A stretch of DNA of 64,000 bases from Bacteroidales bacterium. Its GTDB lineage: Bacteria; Bacteroidota; Bacteroidia; Bacteroidales; P3. Each line of letters starts with the position of its first letter. Positions within the stretch are counted from its first letter, which is position 1. Location: the NCBI GenBank assembly GCA_017962665.1, contig JAGCUU010000036.1, positions 26,826 through 90,825 of the forward strand, given 5' to 3'. Below the pieces are notes generated by a model. It saw only the letters and a list, made by a program, of their open reading frames with translations. It made no database searches and had not been told where the DNA came from. Made by a program: the position numbers and the translations under genes. This document shows positions 10,101 to 17,547 of this stretch, one piece after another.

Positions 10101-10400
10101 TTGAGCCAACGAATCGCATATCGTCTCGAAATTCTCCACAGCATCCTGTATCGCCAACGCGTCACTGTCCTCTTTGTTACGGAATATCACCGTAATCCTG
10201 TTCTGGCCCGCCATGCTTTCATATACCGACATATAACGCCTGCCATCCTCGTCTTTGGGCAGAAAATCCGAGACATTCTCCTTGTATCCTATACGAAGGC
10301 TTAAGAGCAATTCCACCACAATAATTACGCCCAACGCCACAAACGCCATTGCCTTATGCCGCACCAAGTAATCGTATATTCCTACAATAATTCGCTGCAT
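7176..10400 (-). CDS. MMPL/RND exporter fused to a PlsC-type acyltransferase
   Basis: A 1074-residue protein. Residues ~1-800 form an RND/MMPL transporter with an N-terminal membrane helix, a large periplasmic loop, a first bundle of helices (about 270-420), a second loop, and a second bundle (about 650-790). The last ~200 residues are a lysophosphatidic acid acyltransferase domain: NHHSHLD (HX4D) near 897 and FPEGTRS near 962. Similar exporters are hallmarks of aryl polyene clusters and move the lipid product across the inner membrane. The fused acyltransferase suggests acylation coupled to export. It is 9 bp from the glycosyltransferase gene and 4 bp from the oxidoreductase gene. Confidence 0.88.
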   Translation of the reverse strand: MQRIIVGIYDYLVRHKAMAFVALGVIIVVELLLSLRIGYKENVSDFLPKDEDGRRYMSVYESMAGQNRITVIFRNKEDSDALAIQDAVENFETICDSLAQERCEEIVLKCHVDESSALDAMAFIRGNIALFLNEDDYDRMESLLEKPYYVDSCLDNVRRLLSFPMGAIAQEAIAADPLNLFSPALRRLDGLGPSSNFEVDDEVLFDIDGNGYAFVESPYEGNDTKGNSKIAKLLDDAMNQTMALNEDVRISAVGAPLIAVGNASQIKKDSFFAMLLSIVLISIILLVAIKRKRNILLLGVSVAAGWLFALAAVSILSTTVSVIVIGIGSVLIGIAVNYPLHFLEHLEEHPDRRETLKEMVEPLVTGNITTVSAFACLVFMDSDAMRDLGLFGSLMLVGTILFVMIILPLMAKGGRKNLKEQEDEAMPEVRSRDGIMDSRLFKSVTALSVLALTIWLGIRSMNPAFDDDLHNINYMTDGQKEDLALLSSAMGDTSHCVEYLVSCGKTLDEALRQQERLKDGVYGGAYGILPSTEAQRERIKLWHEFKERHGNLAEEVKSKALRRGFASDAFEPFERRLESDYSPVDPAEMGALTDLAGNYIMYDSGEVRVVALANVDAEEAQAFKEKTRKVYGTAGYVFDQNDVGNNLVKSLNVDFNYLLYLCGFVVFVFLWLSFRQIELALLSFLPLAVAWLWILGIMDIASVKFNIVNVILATFIFGQGDDYTIFITEGLVFENTYGKRRLKSYRRSVIVSALLMFAGIGTLIFAKHPAMRSLAEVAIIGMAVVVLMACYLPPLVFRWLTEKGGRKRDVPITLMRLLRTFVILLVFIVAALVVITPYTFIYRLIGRDSERKRLRFHRMIQNFNGIAVRHLPGVKFRMEKNGEDFSKPAVIVANHHSHLDLLCMLQLTPRLVILTNDWVWRNPVYGAIIRYAEFYPVHDGYETLAPKLRSLVERGYSIVVFPEGTRSETGAIGRFHKGAFLLAQELGVDLLPVYLHGGSDVMPKKDIILREGQLSVEVGSRVCSEQFKDKETLQLTKEMHASFVDHYEEMRERIEDEDYRRPKEKYDRLYKFRT

Positions 10401-10408
10401 TGTGATTA

Positions 10409-11134
10409 CTATGGTTTAATTATTTTCGTTCTTATCCTCATAAAAACAGCCGCCAAACTCAAAAAGGTATTCAGTATTGTTATCCTTACAAAATCCCACA
10501 CAGGTCTGAAATGGCTTACTCGTTCACCCTCTGGCGGATAGTACACCCTTATCGGAACCTGGCTCAACGTCACGCCATTCCATGCCGAGAAAACCAGCAA
10601 CTCCAATTCCGACTCATAGCGGTTTGTCACCCACCCGAACCATGGCAGCTTTCCAAGATCATATAATCTAAATCCAGACTGAGTGTCGTCAAGCCTGATA
10701 CCAGTCTGTAGCCTGAACCAAAAATTGGAGAATCTGTTTGCAAAACTGTTTTTTGATGGCATCCCGTCGGCATTGAGGTTGCGACAGCCCACAACAAGGA
10801 TTGGCTTGTCGGAGCCGGAGTTGTCTATTGGCTCCAATAGTCGAACGATATCCTCCGGATAATGCTGCCCGTCGGAATCCATCGTCACCGCATAGCGGAA
10901 ACCACATTTGCGTGCTTTCTCAAAACCTCGTTTCAACGCATATCCTTTTCCTCTGTTGCGTTGATAGGCAACCAGCTGAATCCTTTCACCAAACGATGAC
11001 AGGATTTCGTCGCTGCCATCCGTGCTGCCGTCATTTACAACAATGACATTCCTGCACACCGAAAGCGTACGCTCCAGCACCTGTTTCAAGGTGCCACTGT
11101 TGTTGTATGTCGGTATTATTACACAGTAGTTCAC
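10409..11134 (-). CDS. Family 2 glycosyltransferase (dolichol-phosphate mannosyltransferase-like)
   Basis: A 241-residue GT-A enzyme. The N-terminus IIPTYNNSGTLKQVL and the DxD-like MDSDGQHYPED near residue 85 are typical of GT2 enzymes that act on polyprenyl-phosphate or lipid acceptors. A hydrophobic C-terminal segment (about 210-240) may anchor it to the membrane. Its start overlaps the stop of the dehydratase gene by 4 bp, so the two are translationally coupled. In this cluster it would glycosylate the polyene or its lipid anchor; donor and acceptor are not predictable. Confidence 0.82.
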   Translation of the reverse strand: MNYCVIIPTYNNSGTLKQVLERTLSVCRNVIVVNDGSTDGSDEILSSFGERIQLVAYQRNRGKGYALKRGFEKARKCGFRYAVTMDSDGQHYPEDIVRLLEPIDNSGSDKPILVVGCRNLNADGMPSKNSFANRFSNFWFRLQTGIRLDDTQSGFRLYDLGKLPWFGWVTNRYESELELLVFSAWNGVTLSQVPIRVYYPPEGERVSHFRPVWDFVRITILNTFLSLAAVFMRIRTKIIKP

Positions 11135-11508
11135 GCCAACTTCAGTTTCACACAGGTTTTACCTTTATAGCAAACTGTTCCTGACACGGACAGATTCTTT
11201 TCCGCTTCCACAATATTCAATTCAATATTGACCAGCTCACCCTCTTCAGGCTCTATCAAAGAGACAAACTTCACATTCTTAATCTCGTTGACCAGATAAT
11301 GTTGTCCCGTAGCTCTGCCTACCATCTCTCCAACGGCACCCACAAGACAGGCTCCCGGCACAACGGGCTTGTCTGGGAAATGAGCCTTGAACACCACGCT
11401 GTCCATTTTTGGAAGCAATTCCGCCTTGCACAGCATGCTCCCATCTGCAACACCTTCCGTTTGCAACGACACCACCTTGAACAGATCTTCCAAAATCTTC
11501 ATATTCAA
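11131..11508 (-). CDS. Hotdog-fold 3-hydroxyacyl-ACP dehydratase
   Basis: A 125-residue single-hotdog protein with the FabZ/FabA signature HFPDKPVVPG, which puts the catalytic histidine at residue 43. The usual glutamate/aspartate helix partner lies in the following AVGEMVG segment. It would dehydrate the 3-hydroxyacyl-ACP intermediate in each extension round, leaving the conjugated double bonds. It overlaps the LolA-like gene and the glycosyltransferase gene by 4 bp each, so all three are probably co-translated. A second, more divergent hotdog protein at 17,119-17,547 suggests a two-dehydratase arrangement like the one described for aryl polyene clusters. Confidence 0.8.
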   Translation of the reverse strand: MNMKILEDLFKVVSLQTEGVADGSMLCKAELLPKMDSVVFKAHFPDKPVVPGACLVGAVGEMVGRATGQHYLVNEIKNVKFVSLIEPEEGELVNIELNIVEAEKNLSVSGTVCYKGKTCVKLKLA

Positions 11509-12098
11509 TCATCAAATTTTATTGTCGTCACGGAACCGTCACTCTCCTGCAATTCCAATCCTGATATCCGCTTCTTTGATTTATCAAAAATCAACTCCAC
11601 CTTGTCGAACATCCTCTTCACATTCTTGTTTTTAGGGACCATCTCCACCTTATAGCTCTTGTTGTTTCCATAGAGCTTCCAATCAAAGTTGCGGTCGTCG
11701 AAGAGGCTCGTCCCGCTGCTCATCCCCACAATCATCTTCATCATGCTTTTCAGCCCCATCTGTTGTTTTTTACCCATCTGCTGTACCTGTCCGTCACGCT
11801 TCATCGCTACGGCGTCACCCTTGATTTCTATGGCGAAGCTGTACGGATGCTCATATTCCCAATTCATCACATCTGGGCTCTCATAGTGCATGCGTCCGTC
11901 CATAGCCACAGGCTCGCTGACCATCTTGCTATGCTTTGTCTGCACAAAGCGACGGTCCATCTTCTTGACTTTCTTCACTTCCGTCATTATGCTCGACGCC
12001 ACCGACGTAGCCTCATCACCCTTTATCTCGCTCCATTTCTGGCACCATCCGGTACTAGCGAAAGCGATGAAAGTCAATATCAACATTATCTGTTTCAT
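11505..12098 (-). CDS. LolA-like periplasmic lipid/lipoprotein carrier
   Basis: A 197-residue protein with a clear signal peptide (MKQIMLILTFIAFASTGWCQ). The body matches the LolA-type half-barrel: FVQTKHSKMVSEPVAMDGRM near 52-71, then MHYESPDVMNWEYEHPYSF, the region that lines the hydrophobic pocket in LolA. Aryl polyene clusters commonly carry such a carrier, which would shuttle the hydrophobic product across the periplasm after MMPL export. It is coupled by a 4-bp overlap to the dehydratase gene downstream. Confidence 0.78.
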   Translation of the reverse strand: MKQIMLILTFIAFASTGWCQKWSEIKGDEATSVASSIMTEVKKVKKMDRRFVQTKHSKMVSEPVAMDGRMHYESPDVMNWEYEHPYSFAIEIKGDAVAMKRDGQVQQMGKKQQMGLKSMMKMIVGMSSGTSLFDDRNFDWKLYGNNKSYKVEMVPKNKNVKRMFDKVELIFDKSKKRISGLELQESDGSVTTIKFDD

Positions 12099-12107
12099 AG
12101 TTACTGA

Positions 12108-12461
12108 TTATCTCATTACAAAAAGACATCCCAAAACTATCAATGCCACTCCAAGCCACCTCCATGCCGTAACTGTCTCACCGAAGATCAGTATCGCCGC
12201 CACCACGCCAAAAACGTAGCCTATGGCTGTCAACGGATAGGCCTGGCTGAAAGGGAAATGGCGTAAGATATAAAGCCACAAGACAGTCGCCACACCGAAA
12301 CTCGCGCCACAACCCAAAAGCCACCAGTCTGTAAGTACAGCCTTGAAATAGTCCCAACTCCACGAGAATTTGGGCAACTGCAACATTGCCTGCTTCAACA
12401 GCACCTGTCCTCCAGTAAGAAACATGGTCTGTACGACAACCAATAACAGCAATCTAAACAT
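12108..12461 (-). CDS. Small EamA/DMT-type membrane protein
   Basis: A 117-residue protein with four predicted membrane helices (about 2-20, 44-65, 74-92, 98-116), the size of an EmrE/ArnE-type half transporter. The PLTAIGYVFGVVAAILIFGE stretch is typical of the drug/metabolite transporter superfamily. It is 9 bp downstream of nothing else than the short spacer to the LolA-like gene and would act as a dimer in the inner membrane. By analogy to ArnE/ArnF it could flip a glycosyl-lipid carrier used by the neighbouring glycosyltransferase; that is inference. Confidence 0.7.
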   Translation of the reverse strand: MFRLLLLVVVQTMFLTGGQVLLKQAMLQLPKFSWSWDYFKAVLTDWWLLGCGASFGVATVLWLYILRHFPFSQAYPLTAIGYVFGVVAAILIFGETVTAWRWLGVALIVLGCLFVMR

Positions 12462-12488
12462 TTTTCGTTTTTTTTACCAACAATAATA

Positions 12489-13514
12489 CTATTTCAACAA
12501 AGTTATCGCACAGTTCTTCTCATCATCAAAATTCACCACGAGTATGGATTTGCACGGCTTAGTCCCTCTGACATCCATACGCATCACTTCGGGAATCGCA
12601 CCTGCAGCCATGCAACATACGCTGGCATAAAATGCCAAAGCCGACGCGGTATAGCATTCACCAAAAATAGACTTGAAATGCAATGGCTCAAATTCTCCGA
12701 GAGCACCCTTTCTCAATCCGTCGTACAACACACGTGACCTCTCCGAACCGTTATAGCCCAGCAACACTCCTCCAACTTCCTCAGCCTTGACACCTGCCGA
12801 TTCCAACATCTGGGACACGGCACTACGCATCTGAGAGTAATCCGGACAATAAAGCATCTTCAATCCCGCAATACTGCAAATTGCTTTTTCCCCTTCCTGT
12901 TTTCCACCTATAACAACGGCAACGGCGCTTTCTCCAGAGGCCTCTCCTTCCCTGCCGAGAAAACCGATTTTCTTCAACAATCCATAGTATGAAGGGGTAA
13001 CCTCATCAAAACCGCACACCATAGCAGTGCCAATACTCTCCTCCTCTACCTGCATTACCGCATCTTTCAACGCACTCTCAAACGATATGCTCTTGTGTGC
13101 GTATGTAGCGTTGTAACCATGGCAACGCAGTCTGATAGCCAACGATGAACTTATAGTATTGTGTGTAGACTGCATGAAATAAGTCGGTTTCAGCAGCGAT
13201 TCTCCTTCGCGGCACATGGCGTCGAGAAAGAACTCTGTGCTTTCGACACATCCTAAACCAGTACCAGTGACTATGGCATCGGGCATCGTAACTCCTGCAC
13301 GGGTTAAGGCATCGCCCGCAACAACCACAGCCCTCTTCAACAGCTTGCCCATCCTGCGAGCCTCAAGCGGCTGGATATACTGCCTGTAGTCTGGCTCTAC
13401 ACTGCGGTTGTAGCCTGCCTCCAAAACTATCGGCTCTTTCATCCAGTCCTCACTCAACGGCTGCTGCACCGACAACTGGCTCGCCCCATACACATATACT
13501 CGGTTTGCTGTCAT
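12489..13514 (-). CDS. Ketosynthase-like chain-length-factor protein without the active-site cysteine
   Basis: A 341-residue thiolase-fold protein that keeps the ketosynthase N-terminal layout (VTGTGLGCVESTEFFLDAM near 83-100) but has Ser142 in the sequence HKSISFESAL where active enzymes have the nucleophilic cysteine. No NAHGTGT histidine motif is seen either. Such inactive partners (chain-length factors) pair with an active ketosynthase as a heterodimer and set product length. The adjacent upstream gene (13,538-14,740) is an active ketosynthase, so this is its most likely partner. The gap between them is 23 bp. Confidence 0.78.
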   Translation of the reverse strand: MTANRVYVYGASQLSVQQPLSEDWMKEPIVLEAGYNRSVEPDYRQYIQPLEARRMGKLLKRAVVVAGDALTRAGVTMPDAIVTGTGLGCVESTEFFLDAMCREGESLLKPTYFMQSTHNTISSSLAIRLRCHGYNATYAHKSISFESALKDAVMQVEEESIGTAMVCGFDEVTPSYYGLLKKIGFLGREGEASGESAVAVVIGGKQEGEKAICSIAGLKMLYCPDYSQMRSAVSQMLESAGVKAEEVGGVLLGYNGSERSRVLYDGLRKGALGEFEPLHFKSIFGECYTASALAFYASVCCMAAGAIPEVMRMDVRGTKPCKSILVVNFDDEKNCAITLLK

Positions 13515-13537
13515 ATATTTAGAAAGTTGTTTTTTGC

Positions 13538-14740
13538 TTAATAATTCGCAATATCGTTGTTTTTCAACAACAATGACGTGTCATTACCTCCAAAACCGAA
13601 CGAGTTGCACAGGACATACCGCAGATCGACATTCTCTTTCGTTTCGGTCACCGGTACAACACATCCGTCACTACCCTTATAGTTAAGATTTGCCGGCAAG
13701 AAACGGTGTTGCATGGCGAGAAGGCATATCGCACATTCTATAGAGCCCGACGCACTTGTAGTGTGTCCCGTGAATGCTTTGGTCGACGACACGGGAGGCA
13801 CTGCATCGCCAAAGACACGACGCATCGCGGCGCTCTCGCTGCTATCGTTGTCACGAGTGCCTGTACCATGGGCGTTGACATAATCCACCTGACCTGCACC
13901 GATGCCTCCCATAGCAATAGCTTTCTGCATTGCCAGAAAGGCACCGTCGCCATCGGGGGACGAGGCGGTCTGATGATATGCGTCGCAGGCATTACCATAG
14001 CCTGCAAGTTGTGCATACGGCTTCACTCCTCTGCCACGTGCATGGTCAGCATTCTCCAGCACCAGAAAGGCGGCACCCTCGCCGAGATTGATTCCGGCAC
14101 GCCCAGCATCGAAAGGACGACAGAAATCCCTGTCGAGTATCATCAACGAATTGAAACCGTTGAGATGGAACTTGGTAATACACTCACTGCCTCCAACCAC
14201 AACAATATCCGCCTCTCCGCTCTTTATCAGCCTTGCACCGTAAATTATTGCATTTGCGGCAGAGGAACAGGCGGTCGACAAAGTGGTAACCGATGCAAAT
14301 CGACCAAAATGGTCAGCTATCATCTCCGTACATGCACCACAGTCATGCGTAGCTATATAGGCATTACGGTCATCATTCTCAAGGAAATCGAGATAGTACT
14401 GCTCACTTTTGTCCATGCCTCCCACTGTTGTGCCAGACACAAAAGCCACTTGCCGCAGGTCGTCTCCGACAAGCCTACTGTCTTCAAGTGCCTCGCGCAA
14501 TGCCAGCATACCCAACAGTGATGTCCTCGTCGTAGGGACATCGCCGCGGATGCCAAGCATCGCCTTCATCTCGTCGTTGCTCAGCTTCACTTCCCCTACC
14601 GGGAATTCATCGTGTGCCGTTTTGAGGTAGGCAATCTTTCCCAAGCCGCTTCGCTTCTGCTTCAGCGCACCCAGGGTCTCATCCTTGCCAACTCCAATGG
14701 CCGACACCACCCCGTAGCCTGTCATCCAAAGTTCCGGCAT
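13538..14740 (-). CDS. Active beta-ketoacyl-ACP synthase (polyene ketosynthase 1)
   Basis: A 400-residue FabF-type condensing enzyme with a full catalytic set: Cys158 in STACSSAANA, His291 in NAHGTGT, Lys321 and His326 in STKAFTGHT. It would extend the aryl polyene chain with malonyl-ACP together with the inactive partner encoded next downstream. Its start codon overlaps the stop of the ACP gene (single-base overlap at 14,740), which argues for matched expression with that carrier protein. Confidence 0.88.
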   Translation of the reverse strand: MPELWMTGYGVVSAIGVGKDETLGALKQKRSGLGKIAYLKTAHDEFPVGEVKLSNDEMKAMLGIRGDVPTTRTSLLGMLALREALEDSRLVGDDLRQVAFVSGTTVGGMDKSEQYYLDFLENDDRNAYIATHDCGACTEMIADHFGRFASVTTLSTACSSAANAIIYGARLIKSGEADIVVVGGSECITKFHLNGFNSLMILDRDFCRPFDAGRAGINLGEGAAFLVLENADHARGRGVKPYAQLAGYGNACDAYHQTASSPDGDGAFLAMQKAIAMGGIGAGQVDYVNAHGTGTRDNDSSESAAMRRVFGDAVPPVSSTKAFTGHTTSASGSIECAICLLAMQHRFLPANLNYKGSDGCVVPVTETKENVDLRYVLCNSFGFGGNDTSLLLKNNDIANY

Positions 14741-14997
14741 TATTTTGTACGGTGTTGCTCTATATATTCAGCCATCACACGGACAGACTTGAAAATCTCT
14801 TTTCCCTCGTTGGGATCTTTTATCTTTATTCCATAGTTCTTCTCCATAAGTACTATCAACTCCAATGCGTCGATAGAGTCCAGAGCCAATCCCTCTCCGA
14901 AAAGGGGGGCGTTCTCGTCGATATCCTCTGGCTTGATTTCTTCCAGGTTCAACACTTCGATGATTTGTTTCTTAAGGTTTAAAATCAATTCTTCCAT
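14740..14997 (-). CDS. Acyl carrier protein 1
   Basis: An 85-residue acidic four-helix carrier. The phosphopantetheine attachment serine is Ser41 in LALDSIDALEL, with Ile where the common motif has Leu. It overlaps the ketosynthase gene and lies 13 bp from the short ketosynthase-like gene. It is one of two ACPs in the cluster; in aryl polyene systems one usually carries the starter and the other the extender, but which is which cannot be said from sequence. Confidence 0.88.
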   Translation of the reverse strand: MEELILNLKKQIIEVLNLEEIKPEDIDENAPLFGEGLALDSIDALELIVLMEKNYGIKIKDPNEGKEIFKSVRVMAEYIEQHRTK

Positions 14998-15010
14998 TAT
15001 TATTGTTTTT

Positions 15011-15586
15011 TTAATATTTTATCTCTTTTTCAAACAATGCTGCTATCTCTTCTGCCAGTTCGGCTCTCCTGCCACATACGGTGCGATTGGCGATAAACAT
15101 CAGTGCGTCATAGTGTTCTTCGTCCTCACAGTCAATCCAACCCGTAAGCAACGACTGCAACTTGTCATCGCAGAAACTCATCTCTATCACCTTTGACATC
15201 TGCTCCGGGTCCGCACCTGGAAGCACAAAGAAATTGGTCTCGCCATAGTAGCGGTTACGTATCGCTATCTCTCCTGTGACAACATTGGGCAGAGTGTATA
15301 CAAACAGCGACGGGCTTGGGAATGCATCATCTCCAACGATGGTGCGCTGATAGTTGCGGTCGTCGGCAAGCGAGCTTGTGGCATTCATCAGTACCACACC
15401 CCTGGTCTCGCCCCATTCTCTGTCCCGACTTCCTTCGGCGTCGAGCAACAGCTCTGATGCTACGAATCCCAACCTGCTGAGAGGATCCATCTTATAGAAC
15501 TTGGCATAACTGCCTATCCTGTCCTTGTAGATTTCCTCAACCGAAGGTCCATATCCACTTTTTATTCTAACCCAATTATTTATCAT
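15011..15586 (-). CDS. Short ketosynthase-like protein (half thiolase fold)
   Basis: A 191-residue protein that resembles only the N-terminal half of a beta-ketoacyl synthase: LGFVASELLLDAEG near 39-52, then SPSLFVYTLPNVVTGEIAIR around 92-111, matching the dimer-interface and active-site helix region. The catalytic cysteine position is occupied by another residue (LPGADPEQM region) and the His/His/Lys half is missing. Such short proteins recur beside active ketosynthases in Bacteroidetes aryl polyene/flexirubin-type loci. It sits between ACP1 and ketosynthase 2. It may be a structural partner; a catalytic role is unlikely. Confidence 0.65.
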   Translation of the reverse strand: MINNWVRIKSGYGPSVEEIYKDRIGSYAKFYKMDPLSRLGFVASELLLDAEGSRDREWGETRGVVLMNATSSLADDRNYQRTIVGDDAFPSPSLFVYTLPNVVTGEIAIRNRYYGETNFFVLPGADPEQMSKVIEMSFCDDKLQSLLTGWIDCEDEEHYDALMFIANRTVCGRRAELAEEIAALFEKEIKY

Positions 15587-15602
15587 CTCCCAACCTCTCC
15601 TT

Positions 15603-16715
15603 TTATTTGTCTATCCTCCTGAATCCTGCTGCTGCATTGCAGCCTCCGAAACCCGAAATCAGCTTGATGAATGCTTTCTTTTCTGTACTTCCGTTCCTGT
15701 TGCTTACCTGCAAGGCATGTGACACTCCAAGTTGTTCGTAATTCCTCGTGGCCAGCACAGTATTGTCGTCGACAGCATTCATCGAAATCAATGTCTCCAC
15801 AATTCCCGCCGCGCCCATAGTGTGGCCATAATAACCTTTAAGGCTGTTTACAGGGATGTCGGCAAGACCAGCTCTGCTTATCGCTATTGACTCCATCTCG
15901 TCATTATAGAGCGTGGCTGTACCATGGGCGTTCACAAAAGCCAACTCGTCAATATCCAGATGACGCATCACATCGCGAAGCACAAGCCATGACCCTTCGC
16001 CTGTCCTTGAAGGTCCTGAGATATGATTTGCATCGTTACGCACCGCTCCACATACCATATTCCATCGCGCCTCAGGTGCTTTGTCACTCTTCGTGTAGAT
16101 TATCGTAGCTGCCGCTTCGCCGAGATTCAAGCCTTTACGATGTGCATCGAATGGCTTGCAGGCTTCGTCTGACAGCGCTTTGAGTGACTGGAATCCGGTG
16201 ATGATAAAGTCTGACTGCACATCGGCACCCACCACAACCACATAGTCATAAAGACCAAGTTCCAATGCCCTCATGGCGGCAATCTGAGCACAGACTCCAG
16301 ATATGCAGGCATTCGACACCACCATCGGTGGCACCGTGTTCCCAAAATAACCGGCAACAACCTTCGCCGAGTCACCCAGCAGAGGGCTTTCTTCGGTACC
16401 AATGCGGTGAACATTTCCCTTGGTCGTCGACAGGATAAAGAGCACCCTGTCCGACGCTGCATCAAGGTCTGTCTGCGCAAGTGCTGTTTCCACAGACTGT
16501 ATACACATACGCTCGAACTTAGTATAGGATTCTCCAACCCTGAGCTTGTCCTCATCTATTATCGACGCATAGAATGGTTGTGTTACAGCACCTCGGCAAT
16601 CATGAAGACGCAAAGCACTCTTACCGGACTTCAAAGCCTGGTAGTTCTCTGCGGTAGTGACGCCAAGTGGTGATAATATGTTGTCTGCTATCTTTACAAC
16701 CATTTCTTTTTCCAT
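15603..16715 (-). CDS. Active beta-ketoacyl-ACP synthase (polyene ketosynthase 2)
   Basis: A 370-residue condensing enzyme with Cys137 in VVSNACISGVCAQ, His264 in NAHGTAT, Lys293 and His298 in LKGYYGHTM. It is shorter than FabF (~410), mainly in loop regions. Its 5' end overlaps the thioesterase gene by 22 bp, so both are in one transcript. With ketosynthases 1 and 3 it makes three catalytically complete condensing enzymes in the cluster, which may divide initiation from elongation. Confidence 0.87.
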   Translation of the reverse strand: MEKEMVVKIADNILSPLGVTTAENYQALKSGKSALRLHDCRGAVTQPFYASIIDEDKLRVGESYTKFERMCIQSVETALAQTDLDAASDRVLFILSTTKGNVHRIGTEESPLLGDSAKVVAGYFGNTVPPMVVSNACISGVCAQIAAMRALELGLYDYVVVVGADVQSDFIITGFQSLKALSDEACKPFDAHRKGLNLGEAAATIIYTKSDKAPEARWNMVCGAVRNDANHISGPSRTGEGSWLVLRDVMRHLDIDELAFVNAHGTATLYNDEMESIAISRAGLADIPVNSLKGYYGHTMGAAGIVETLISMNAVDDNTVLATRNYEQLGVSHALQVSNRNGSTEKKAFIKLISGFGGCNAAAGFRRIDK

Positions 16716-17101
16716 TCTTCATAAAACGTCGGATTAACCCACACCAACTGGTATTCTCTGTCCATAAACACCTGCACCGAATGTCCAGTAGCCAACAGCT
16801 GGCCGCTCTCGGTGTCCCGTATCTCGTAGTCGAACACTATCTTTGCCGCATCCGTAGGTTTGTATGTTATCGTTATTTCGGGCTTCATGCCGTAGACTAT
16901 AGGCCGCTTGTAGCTGAAACTGATATCCACCAACGGCGCATAGTAGCCCTCACCAAATATTGTAAGATAGTCTATGCCATATTTGCGTCCAAAGGCCTCG
17001 CGGGCATCCTCGAAATAAAGCATATAACTACCGTGCCACACTATATTCATTGAGTCCACCTCGCTGAATCTGACTTCAAATGGTTTCGTTATACTTAACA
17101 T
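16694..17101 (-). CDS. YbgC/4-hydroxybenzoyl-CoA-type thioesterase
   Basis: A 135-residue hotdog protein with the family signature VRFSEVDSMNIVWHGSYMLY, where Asp16 is the expected catalytic residue and the His at 23 is conserved. In aryl polyene clusters an acyl-CoA/ACP thioesterase of this family either releases the chain or edits stalled intermediates. It overlaps ketosynthase 2 by 22 bp and is 17 bp from the second hotdog dehydratase. Confidence 0.8.
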   Translation of the reverse strand: MLSITKPFEVRFSEVDSMNIVWHGSYMLYFEDAREAFGRKYGIDYLTIFGEGYYAPLVDISFSYKRPIVYGMKPEITITYKPTDAAKIVFDYEIRDTESGQLLATGHSVQVFMDREYQLVWVNPTFYEEWKKKWL

Positions 17102-17118
17102 CCTGTTTGTTCTTTATT

Positions 17119-17547
17119 TCAGTTCAACAACGCTATCTTCATCTTTGCTGTTGCCAAAGTTTCCTCTCCTCTCCTAATCTCGGCGCTTATCAGCGTTAGA
17201 TTCAACACCTCTTCTTCGACCTTTATCCTTGTTTCAATCCGTTCTCCCGTGCGCGCCATTGCCTCAATCTTCATATCCGTCACCGCACCGATCACACCTA
17301 GTTTGACCTCACCGCCTTTCGCCAACGACAGGTATCCTATGCGGGCTGCACATGTCTGGGCTATGTTCTCCATCATCCCCCAAGGCTGCAAGACACCTTC
17401 ATCGCTCAGCAGACAATCCTCTGTCACGGTAAACTCCGTCACAGTCTCTTTCACGTCGCACATCACCATCTTGTCTATCAAGATGAACGGTGGCCGCTGT
17501 GGCAACAAAGTCAGTATTTCATACTCCGAAGGATTCATTGGTTCCAA
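17119..17547 (-). CDS. Divergent hotdog dehydratase-like protein
   Basis: A 142-residue single hotdog protein. It begins with LLPQRPPFILIDKM, the N-terminal strand-helix pattern of FabZ/ApeP-like dehydratases, and has QPWGMMENIAQTCAARIGY where FabZ has its central helix. The standard HFPxxPVxPG motif is absent (the equivalent stretch is LLSDEGVLQPWG), so catalysis may differ or depend on a partner. Described aryl polyene systems use a heterodimer of two such proteins, and the complete homologue at 11,131-11,508 would be the partner. It overlaps the LpxL-like gene by 13 bp. Confidence 0.72.
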   Translation of the reverse strand: MEPMNPSEYEILTLLPQRPPFILIDKMVMCDVKETVTEFTVTEDCLLSDEGVLQPWGMMENIAQTCAARIGYLSLAKGGEVKLGVIGAVTDMKIEAMARTGERIETRIKVEEEVLNLTLISAEIRRGEETLATAKMKIALLN

